Shown here piece by piece: positions 6,097 through 11,320 of a DNA stretch of 11,320 nt; position 1 is the stretch's first letter; every line of letters starts with the position of its first letter. A program made the translations under genes and the position numbers. The DNA is taken from positions 1 to 11,320 of the forward strand of contig DSAK01000054.1 in NCBI GenBank assembly GCA_011372825.1, given 5' to 3'. The stretch comes from Campylobacterota bacterium. Lineage in GTDB: Bacteria; Campylobacterota; Campylobacteria; Campylobacterales; Sulfurovaceae. The notes beneath the pieces are model-generated. The model saw nothing but the letters and a program-made list of their open reading frames with translations, did not search any database and was not told where the DNA came from.

Positions 6097-7911
6097 ATGC
6101 AAAAAATCAAAAATATAGCCGTTATCGCTCACGTTGACCATGGCAAGACAACACTTGTTGATCAGCTTTTGCAACAAAGTGGCACATTTGCTGCCCACCA
6201 AGAGGCTACAGAGAGAGTCATGGATAGTGGTGATATAGAAAAAGAGAGAGGAATTACTATCCTTTCAAAAAATACAGCCATAGTTTATGGGGATCATAAA
6301 ATCAATATCATCGATACCCCGGGGCATGCCGATTTTGGTGGTGAAGTGGAGCGGGTCTTGCGAATGGTTGATGGTGTATTGCTCCTCGTTGATGCCCAAG
6401 AGGGCGTTATGCCACAAACAAAGTTTGTGCTTAAAAAAGCAATTGGCTTTGGACTTATACCAATCGTTGTCATAAACAAAATAGACAAAGATGCAGCTGA
6501 GCCAGATCGTGTGATGAATGAGGTTTTTGACCTCTTGGTTGCTCTAGATGCAAATGAGGAGCAGCTGGATTTTCCTGTATTATATGCCGCAGCTAGAGAT
6601 GGATATGCAAAGTGGGAAATGGAAGATGAAAACAAAGATATGACCCCTCTTTTTGAAGCGATTCTCAAATATGTACCTTATCCAGTAGGCTCCCCTACTT
6701 CTCCAGCTCAAGCACAAGTTTTTACCCTCGATAGTGACAATTTTGTTGGCCGCATAGGGATTGCTAGGATATTTAATGGTGTGATTAAAAAGGGCGATGA
6801 GCTTACATTAGTAAAAGCGTGTGGAACAAGAAGCAAAAGCCGTATATCTAAGCTAATTGGATTTAAAGGGCTAGAGAGAATCGATATCACAGAAGCCGAA
6901 GCTGGTGATATAGTAGCAATTGCTGGATTTAACGATATCGATGTAGGTGATAGTATTTGTGATAATGCCCATGTTGTGCCACTTGACCCAATGCATATAG
7001 AAGAGCCAACTTTGTCTGTAATATTTTCAGTCAACGATGGTCCTCTTGCGGGCACAGAGGGGAAACATGTAACATCAAATAAGATTCGTGAGCGACTCGC
7101 AAAAGAGATGGAGACAAATATCGCTATGCGTATGGAGCCATTGGGTGATGCATCATTTAAAGTTTCAGGCCGTGGTGAGTTGCAAATAGGAATACTTGCT
7201 GAAAATATGCGTCGCGAGGGATTTGAGTTTCTTCTTGCAAGACCGGAAGTTGTTATAAAAGAAGAAAATGGTGTACGAATGGAGCCATTTGAGCACCTTG
7301 TGGTTGATGTGCCAGAAAATTTTCAAGGTGTAGCTATAGAAAAACTTGGCAAAAGAAAAGCAGAGATGACTTCTCTTGTCCCTATGCCAGATGGGACAGT
7401 GAGGATAGAGTTTGAAATCCCAGCCCGCGGACTTATCGGTTTTAGAAATGAGTTTTTGACCGACACAAAAGGTGAGGGTATTATGAATCACTCTTATCTT
7501 GAGTACCGCCCATATACTGGAGTAGTAGAGAGTCGAACACAAGGAGCTTTGGTCTCTATGGATGATGGTGAGGCGGTAGCATTTTCTCTTTTCAATCTTC
7601 AAGCTAGGGGAGTTTTGTTTGTCAGTCCACAAGACAAAGTCTATAGCGGTATGGTGATAGGTGAATCGGCAAGACCTGGAGATTTGGATGTAAACCCACT
7701 CAAAGGGAAACAACTTACCAACATGAGAACAAGTAGCGCAGATGAAGCTATCAAGCTTGTGCCACCACGGAAGATAACTTTAGAGAGCGCTATGGAGTGG
7801 ATAGAAGATGATGAGCTAGTAGAGGTGACGCCACTTTCGATTAGGATTCGCAAAAAAGCACTCGATCCAACCGTGAGACGAAAATTGGCAAGAGACAAAA
7901 AAAACAGTTAG
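6097..7911 (+). CDS. typA: Ribosome-associated GTPase TypA/BipA
   Basis: A translational GTPase of the EF-G family that binds the 70S ribosome and helps 50S assembly and stress or cold adaptation. At 604 residues it is full length (E. coli BipA is about 607). The GTPase domain shows G1 AHVDHGKT (11-18), switch I ERGITI (50-55), G3 DTPGH (73-77) and G4 NKID (127-130). After it come domain II (about 205-290), an EF-G domain III-like part with the SGRGELQIGILAENMRREG segment (near 357-375), the EF-G V-like domain with PARGLIGFR, and the BipA-specific C-terminal domain. The end is lysine-rich (RRKLARDKKNS), typical for ribosome contact. It has its own promoter and is followed after 42 bases by another promoter, so it may be a single-gene unit. 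A run of eight A occurs just before the stop. Confidence 0.97.
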   Translation: MQKIKNIAVIAHVDHGKTTLVDQLLQQSGTFAAHQEATERVMDSGDIEKERGITILSKNTAIVYGDHKINIIDTPGHADFGGEVERVLRMVDGVLLLVDAQEGVMPQTKFVLKKAIGFGLIPIVVINKIDKDAAEPDRVMNEVFDLLVALDANEEQLDFPVLYAAARDGYAKWEMEDENKDMTPLFEAILKYVPYPVGSPTSPAQAQVFTLDSDNFVGRIGIARIFNGVIKKGDELTLVKACGTRSKSRISKLIGFKGLERIDITEAEAGDIVAIAGFNDIDVGDSICDNAHVVPLDPMHIEEPTLSVIFSVNDGPLAGTEGKHVTSNKIRERLAKEMETNIAMRMEPLGDASFKVSGRGELQIGILAENMRREGFEFLLARPEVVIKEENGVRMEPFEHLVVDVPENFQGVAIEKLGKRKAEMTSLVPMPDGTVRIEFEIPARGLIGFRNEFLTDTKGEGIMNHSYLEYRPYTGVVESRTQGALVSMDDGEAVAFSLFNLQARGVLFVSPQDKVYSGMVIGESARPGDLDVNPLKGKQLTNMRTSSADEAIKLVPPRKITLESAMEWIEDDELVEVTPLSIRIRKKALDPTVRRKLARDKKNS

Positions 7912-7917
7912 TTTTGT

Positions 7918-7923
7918 TATAAT
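7918..7923 (+). promoter_or_regulatory. -10 box of the small membrane protein / purM unit
   Basis: A perfect TATAAT preceded by TTTTGT lies just after the typA stop. Transcription would begin near 7930, 24 bases before the ATG at 7954. The leader carries a strong SD (AAGGAGA). Confidence 0.6.
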
Positions 7924-7953
7924 ACATACAATACAATCAAAAAAGGAGAGATT

Positions 7954-8166
7954 ATGTGTGTAGAACAAGCACAACGATTAATGATGGCTATTATGCTAGG
8001 AATAATTATGGGATTGGCTGCTTCTGGTATGACAACTTTGGCATTTATATTGCAGTTATTTATGATCATCATGTTGATTGTTTGGGCGACGACAAATTTT
8101 TGTCCATCTACAGCAATGCTAAAAAAGATTTTGCCACCGTGTGATTACTCAAAACAAGACTCATAA
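7954..8166 (+). CDS. Small two-helix membrane protein, DUF2892 / YgaP-type transmembrane domain-like
   Basis: A 70-residue protein with a strong SD (AAGGAGAG) and two hydrophobic stretches, about 9-24 (LMMAIMLGIIMGLAAS) and 28-46, so it should sit in the inner membrane as a hairpin. MCVEQAQRLM at the N-terminus and NFCPSTAMLKKI (48-59) resemble the pattern of DUF2892 proteins (family form roughly V-E-R-A-x-R-L ... FCP-x-x-x-x-L-K-K-L). These domains are found alone or fused to rhodanese domains, as in YgaP, and are linked to sulphur metabolism in some bacteria. Cysteines at 2, 50 and 63 could be redox-active, but this is speculative. Its TAA shares one base with the purM ATG, so the two are translated from one transcript. 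The role is unknown; the link to purM may be only positional. Confidence 0.78.
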   Translation: MCVEQAQRLMMAIMLGIIMGLAASGMTTLAFILQLFMIIMLIVWATTNFCPSTAMLKKILPPCDYSKQDS

Positions 8167-9161
8167 TGGCTACTATTTCATACAAAGATGCTGGCGTTGA
8201 TATAGATGCTGGAAATGCATTTGTTGAAGCGATTCAAAAAGATGTAAAATCTACTTTTGACAGCAATGTCATCGGAGGCATAGGTTCTTTTGCTGGAGCC
8301 TATGCGTTGCCTAGCGGATACAAAGAGCCGGTTTTACTCTCGGCAACTGATGGAGTAGGGACAAAGCTTAAGATAGCAATTGAGTCTGGCAAACTAGATA
8401 GTGTCGGAATCGATTTGGTAGCGATGTGTGTTAATGATCTTATTTGCAACTTTGGGACTCCACTTTTTTTCCTAGATTATTATGCTACAGGCAAGCTCAT
8501 CCCCTCTCATGCACAAGCAGTTGTTTCAGGAATAGCAGCTGGATGTCGCCAAGCAGAGTGTGCGCTTATAGGCGGAGAGACTGCTGAGATGCCAGGGATG
8601 TACGCAGAAGATGATTTTGATTTGGCAGGATTTGCTGTGGGTGTAGCAGAGAAGAGTGAGCTTGATACGCTTTCAAAGGTTCGCTCGGGTCAAATACTCA
8701 TTGCCTTGCCAAGCTCTGGGGTGCACTCCAATGGGTATTCTCTCGTTAGGAAATTATTATTTGATAAGCTAGGGATGGATTTTGAGACCCAGTTTCAGGG
8801 TAAGCCACTTTGGGAGACTTTGCTTACACCAACACGCATTTATGTCAAGCTATTTAAAGAGCACAAAGAGAAGATTCAAGCATTAGCACATATCACAGGT
8901 GGGGGTATCGTCGAGAATCTACCGCGTGTTTTGCCTGATGGCATGCGTGCTATCGTAAAAAAAGAGTCTATCAGGAGTTTGCCGATTTTTGATTTTATCT
9001 CAGAATATGTAAGTGATGAAGAGATGTACCGAACTTTCAATATGGGCGTTGGGATGGTATGGGTAGTCAATCAAGAGGATGTAAACTCTATCCTTGAAAC
9101 AACTGATGGCTATACTATCGGACACCTTGCAGAGGGGACAAAGGGGGTAGAGTTTATCTAA
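8166..9161 (+). CDS. purM: Phosphoribosylformylglycinamidine cyclo-ligase (AIR synthase)
   Basis: Uses ATP to close formylglycinamidine ribonucleotide (FGAM) to aminoimidazole ribonucleotide, step five of de novo purine synthesis, as a cytoplasmic dimer. The 331 residues include the family motifs: YKDAGVDIDAGN (6-17), SATDGVGTKLK (59-69, ATP-binding), IDLVAMCVNDLI (82-93), the acidic GGETAEMPGMY (136-146), SSGVHSNGYSLVR (183-195) and HITGGGIVENLPRVLP in the C-terminal half. It starts at the A of the preceding gene's TAA (TAATG), with no strong SD of its own, so translation probably relies on ribosomes finishing the small membrane protein. It is convergent with the symporter gene, only 12 bases away. 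Call is very secure. Confidence 0.97.
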   Translation: MATISYKDAGVDIDAGNAFVEAIQKDVKSTFDSNVIGGIGSFAGAYALPSGYKEPVLLSATDGVGTKLKIAIESGKLDSVGIDLVAMCVNDLICNFGTPLFFLDYYATGKLIPSHAQAVVSGIAAGCRQAECALIGGETAEMPGMYAEDDFDLAGFAVGVAEKSELDTLSKVRSGQILIALPSSGVHSNGYSLVRKLLFDKLGMDFETQFQGKPLWETLLTPTRIYVKLFKEHKEKIQALAHITGGGIVENLPRVLPDGMRAIVKKESIRSLPIFDFISEYVSDEEMYRTFNMGVGMVWVVNQEDVNSILETTDGYTIGHLAEGTKGVEFI

Positions 9162-9168
9162 CCCTTTT
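9141..9168 (+). terminator. Possible terminator overlapping the purM stop
   Basis: GGGTAGA (9145-9151), loop GTTTA, then TCT-A-ACCC (9157-9164) with one bulged A, followed by TTTT (9165-9168). The T-run can also pair with the A/G bases before the stem, so the hairpin may be bidirectional and serve the convergent gene. Modest stem strength. Confidence 0.35.
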
Positions 9169-9173
9169 AGTTA

Positions 9174-10622
9174 TTATTCTTTTATCCTCTCTTTTTCTAA
9201 TTCGCCACTTTTTAGTTTTGCCATATAGCTTTTTAGCTCTTTGGCTATGTCACCTCTTAGGATATATATCCCGATGAGGTTTGGCAAAGCCATTGCTAGC
9301 AATAGCAAATCAGAAAAATCCAAAAGTATCTTAGCGCTTGTAAGCGATGCTAGTATGGTAAAGCCTATAAATATGAGCTTATAAAGGAGCGTATATCGCT
9401 CTCCAAATAGGTATGTCCATGATCTCTCACCATAGTACGACCATGCTATCATTGTGCTAAATGCAAACAAAACAATAACAACATTCAACACCCAAGGAAA
9501 CCACCAAACTACACTTGCGTGTGCTGCAGAGGTGAGTGCTGCTCCTTGATTTGCGGCAATTAGCTCTTGATAGGCTCCATTTGGGTCATAAACACCAGTT
9601 AGTATGATAACAAGTGCTGTAATGGTACAGATGACAATTGTGTCTATAAAAGGCTCATAGAGTGCTACAAAGCCTTGTCTAACTGGGTACTTGACTGTTG
9701 CAGTGGCATGCACAATCGCAGCTGAACCAATTCCTGCTTCACTAGAAAATACGGCTCTTTGGAAACCAACTAGGATAACCCCTATGGCTCCACCTGTTGC
9801 AGCAGTTGGATTAAAGGCTTCAGAGACTATTAGCATGACGGCATTTGGGATCTCACTTGCATGCACTCCGATAATCCAAAGAGAGATAGTAAGATAAACA
9901 ATAGCCATAAAAGGGACTATTTTTGCGGCTGTAGTAGCAATCCTTTTTAACCCACCTATGATGACAAATCCAATTATCCCACCAAGAACTAAGCCAAAAA
10001 TGATAGGGTTTGTTTGCAATGTTGGAACATAAGGCGTAAGTGCTCCCATCACTTGGCTTGCTTGAAAAACATTTCCAGCACCCAATGAACCACCAATAGT
10101 GAAGATAGCAAATGCAATTGCTAGTACTTTGCCTAATTTGAGGTATCCTTTAGCTTCAAGACCTTTTGAGAGGTACTGCATGCCACCACCCATTATTTTT
10201 CCATCTGGGCGTGTTTGGCGGTATATTTGCGCTAAAGTTGCTTCTGAAAACTTGACACTCATACCAAAAAATCCAGCTACTATCATCCAAAAAGTAGCCC
10301 CAGGACCACCTACAGAAATTGCTATCGCAACACCCGCAATGTTGCCAAGCCCTACTGTTGCTGAGAGTGCAGTAGTAAGAGACTGGAATGAGGATATTTC
10401 GCCCTTGTCTTGAGGTGTTTTGTATTTGCCTATTAGGATATCAAAGGCGTGCCTAAAAACACGAACATTGATAAAACCAAATCGAAATGTGAGATATATC
10501 GCACCAATGATAAGCCACACGACTATAAAAGGCAAAGAGGTATTCTCTAGCATTCCAAAAGACAAATCAAAAAAGAAAAACGCCGCCAAAAAACCGATAA
10601 TATGCTCAAATAGAGTATTCAT
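9174..10622 (-). CDS. Sodium:alanine/glycine symporter family (AGCS) amino-acid transporter
   Basis: An inner-membrane carrier of 482 residues that brings in a small neutral amino acid (alanine, glycine or glutamine in known members) with Na+. It has about eleven hydrophobic segments on a LeuT-like fold. Family motifs: SATVGLGNIAGVAIAI (87-102) with GGPGATFWM (105-113), GGGMQYLSKGL (145-155), and FSSEAGIGSAAIVHA (292-306). The charged C-terminal tail (KSGELEKERIKE) should be cytoplasmic. The start is supported by AGGAG on the minus strand, nine bases before the ATG. A possible -10, TATAGT, lies just upstream. The gene stands alone on the minus strand between purM and the tRNA cluster. The exact substrate cannot be told from sequence, so no gene symbol is given. 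Confidence 0.94.
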   Translation of the reverse strand: MNTLFEHIIGFLAAFFFFDLSFGMLENTSLPFIVVWLIIGAIYLTFRFGFINVRVFRHAFDILIGKYKTPQDKGEISSFQSLTTALSATVGLGNIAGVAIAISVGGPGATFWMIVAGFFGMSVKFSEATLAQIYRQTRPDGKIMGGGMQYLSKGLEAKGYLKLGKVLAIAFAIFTIGGSLGAGNVFQASQVMGALTPYVPTLQTNPIIFGLVLGGIIGFVIIGGLKRIATTAAKIVPFMAIVYLTISLWIIGVHASEIPNAVMLIVSEAFNPTAATGGAIGVILVGFQRAVFSSEAGIGSAAIVHATATVKYPVRQGFVALYEPFIDTIVICTITALVIILTGVYDPNGAYQELIAANQGAALTSAAHASVVWWFPWVLNVVIVLFAFSTMIAWSYYGERSWTYLFGERYTLLYKLIFIGFTILASLTSAKILLDFSDLLLLAMALPNLIGIYILRGDIAKELKSYMAKLKSGELEKERIKE

Positions 10623-10643
10623 AAGCCTAAACTCCTAAGTGGT

Positions 10644-10649
10644 ACTATA
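10644..10649 (-). promoter_or_regulatory. Candidate -10 box of the symporter gene
   Basis: TATAGT on the minus strand, preceded by TTTG. Transcription would begin near 10637, just before the SD, giving a very short leader. Confidence 0.4.
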
Positions 10650-10720
10650 CAAATAGTAGACTAAAATATCGCTTATCCTCTTTTAAATGAGGGTTGATTT
10701 AATTTTTATTTGAGTGGCTA

Positions 10721-10749
10721 TTGACATTGAAGGTAATTTTCACTATAAT
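10721..10749 (+). promoter_or_regulatory. Consensus sigma-70 promoter of the tRNA cluster
   Basis: TTGACA (10721-10726), a 17-base spacer and TATAAT (10744-10749), both boxes perfect. Transcription would begin near 10756, leaving a leader of about seven bases before tRNA-Pro. It is the only clear two-box promoter in the window. Confidence 0.85.
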
Positions 10750-10762
10750 TGCAATCTTTTAA

Positions 10763-10839
10763 CGGAGTGTAGCGCAGTCTGGTAGCGCACCTGGTTTGGG
10801 ACCAGGGGGTCGAAGGTTCGAGTCCTTTCACTCCGACCA
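10763..10839 (+). tRNA. tRNA-Pro(UGG)
   Basis: 77 bases fold as a full cloverleaf: acceptor CGGAGTG/CACTCCG, D-stem GCGC/GCGC, anticodon stem CCTGG/CCAGG with loop TTTGGGA (anticodon TGG), T-loop TTCGAGT, and encoded CCA. The C1-G72 pair is a usual mark of bacterial tRNA-Pro. First gene of the cluster, right after the promoter. Confidence 0.96.
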
Positions 10840-10854
10840 CGATAAAAATTTTAT

Positions 10855-10931
10855 GGTGGGCGTAGCTCAGTCGGTAGAGCACCAGTTTGTGGCACTGGTG
10901 GTCGCGGGTTCGATCCCCGTCGCCCACCCCA
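10855..10931 (+). tRNA. tRNA-His(GUG)
   Basis: Acceptor GTGGGCG/CGCCCAC with an extra encoded G-1 (10855) facing C73 (10928), the identity element for HisRS. Anticodon stem CCAGT/ACTGG with loop TTGTGGC (anticodon GTG), T-loop TTCGATC, encoded CCA. It follows tRNA-Pro by 15 bases. Confidence 0.96.
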
Positions 10932-10939
10932 TTTGCTAT

Positions 10940-11016
10940 GCGCTAGTGGCTCAATTGGATAGAGCATCAGACTTCGGATCTGAGGGTTAGGGGTTCGAGT
11001 CCTCTCTGGCGTACCA
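10940..11016 (+). tRNA. tRNA-Arg(UCG)
   Basis: 77 bases: acceptor GCGCTAG/CTGGCGT with wobble pairs at 1-72 and 5-68, D-stem GCTC/GAGC, anticodon stem TCAGA/TCTGA with loop CTTCGGA (anticodon TCG), T-loop TTCGAGT, A73 and encoded CCA. Eight bases after tRNA-His, so on the same transcript. Reads CGA/CGG-type arginine codons. Confidence 0.94.
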
Positions 11017-11029
11017 CAAAATAATTTAT

Positions 11030-11059
11030 ATTTTATATATTCTATAAAATTTATTTTTT
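11030..11059 (+). terminator. All-A/U hairpin with T-run between the two tRNA-Arg genes
   Basis: ATTTTATA (11030-11037), loop TATTC, TATAAAAT (11043-11050) form a perfect 8-bp stem made only of A/T pairs, followed by a T-rich run to 11059. It sits in the 48-base spacer, the longest of the cluster. It may be a weak terminator, an RNA-processing spacer or chance in AT-rich DNA. Confidence 0.3.
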
Positions 11060-11064
11060 ACTAT

Positions 11065-11141
11065 GCGCTCGTAGCTCAGCTGGATAGAGCACTCGCCTTC
11101 TAAGCGAGCGGTCTTAGGTTCGAATCCTAACGGGCGTACCA
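11065..11141 (+). tRNA. tRNA-Arg(UCU)
   Basis: 77 bases: acceptor GCGCTCG/CGGGCGT with wobble pairs at 1-72 and 5-68 as in its neighbour, D-stem GCTC/GAGC, anticodon stem CTCGC/GCGAG with loop CTTCTAA (anticodon TCT), T-loop TTCGAAT, A73 and encoded CCA. Reads AGA/AGG, common arginine codons in AT-rich genomes. Confidence 0.96.
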
Positions 11142-11156
11142 CCTTATAATTGCTGT

Positions 11157-11241
11157 GCGGATGTGGTGAAATTGGTATACACGCCAGACTTAGGATCTGG
11201 TGCTTCACGGCGTGGAGGTTCGAGTCCTCTCATCCGCACCA
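11157..11241 (+). tRNA. tRNA-Leu(UAG)
   Basis: 85 bases with the long variable arm of class II tRNAs (around TGCTTCACGGCGT). Acceptor GCGGATG/CATCCGC, anticodon stem CCAGA/TCTGG with loop CTTAGGA (anticodon TAG), T-loop TTCGAGT, A73 and encoded CCA. Last gene of the cluster; a TATAAT occurs at 11145-11150 in the 15-base spacer before it. No terminator is visible in the 79 bases that follow. Confidence 0.95.
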
Positions 11242-11320
11242 CTACATTTTTAACTTTCTTAAACTTTCATCAATCCCCTTGAAATAGGCACCAAAACAAG
11301 ATATGATAAACATCTAATAA

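Noticed and set aside
7165..7713. 182-codon open frame on the minus strand
   Set aside because: It lies entirely inside typA, has a low-complexity, aromatic-rich composition and no family resemblance; it is an antisense shadow of a conserved gene.
7897..7904. Run of eight A near the typA stop as a frameshift site
   Set aside because: It encodes lysines at a variable C-terminus; no stimulatory structure is seen and a shift would alter only the last few residues.
10099..10413. 104-codon plus-strand frame opposite the symporter gene
   Set aside because: Shadow of the AGCS transporter coding sequence; no promoter, SD or family signal.
10718..11208. Short frames on both strands across the tRNA genes, with peptides such as GVAQSVEHQFVALVVAGSIP
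   Set aside because: These are the well-known false peptides made by translating tRNA genes; the tRNAs fully explain the sequence.
11242..11320. Open frames at the right edge, including a 23-codon minus-strand frame and possible C-terminal ends of a minus-strand gene
   Set aside because: Too short to assign, with no SD or recognisable motif; the region may hold the end of a gene outside the window, but this cannot be shown.
1..11320. Search for CRISPR repeats, insertion-sequence ends, phage or toxin-antitoxin genes
   Set aside because: No repeated spacer-like units, transposase motifs, long terminal repeats or paired small toxin-antitoxin genes were seen; the gene content is conserved chromosomal housekeeping.

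Overview
The window is an AT-rich stretch of ordinary bacterial chromosome, most likely from a member of the Campylobacterota (Epsilonproteobacteria). Four things point there. NifS and NifU are present with no nitrogenase genes nearby, as in Helicobacter-type bacteria that use the NIF system for general Fe-S assembly. Thymidylate synthase is of the ThyX type. Promoters are mostly a TATAAT -10 element without a clear -35. Gene style and codon use fit the group. I cannot name the genus from the sequence alone.

Layout, left to right. (1) 1-594: 3' part of mutY (DNA repair), cut by the window edge. (2) 694-1152: an SRPBCC/START-like ligand-binding protein of unknown substrate. (3) 1206-1793: folE, first step of folate/pterin synthesis. 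(4) 1956-4141: the nifS-nifU operon for Fe-S cluster assembly. (5) A divergent pair, thyX (minus, 4237-4833) and a dGTPase-like HD hydrolase (plus, 4912-6009), fired from a 10-bp palindrome TATAATTATA that supplies a -10 box to each strand. (6) 6097-7911: typA/bipA, a ribosome-associated GTPase. (7) 7954-9161: a 70-residue membrane protein whose stop codon overlaps the start of purM (purine synthesis). (8) 9174-10622, minus: an AGCS-family sodium:amino-acid symporter, convergent with purM. (9) 10721-11241: a perfect TTGACA-N17-TATAAT promoter driving five tRNA genes, Pro(UGG), His(GUG), Arg(UCG), Arg(UCU) and Leu(UAG), all with encoded CCA.

The genes are mainly housekeeping. Several touch nucleotide or folate pools: FolE uses GTP, ThyX makes dTMP from a folate cofactor, the dGTPase-like enzyme degrades dNTPs and PurM makes purine precursor. 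MutY needs a [4Fe-4S] cluster, which NifS/NifU would supply. No mobile element, CRISPR array, phage gene or obvious new defence system is visible. No stretch longer than about 300 bases lacks a gene. The most interesting signals are in the gaps: the symmetrical thyX/dgt promoter, a perfect 15-bp A/T palindrome around the folE -10, a small inverted repeat around a possible nifS -10, an all-A/U hairpin with a T-run between the two tRNA-Arg genes, and the tight coupling of an uncharacterised small membrane protein to purM.
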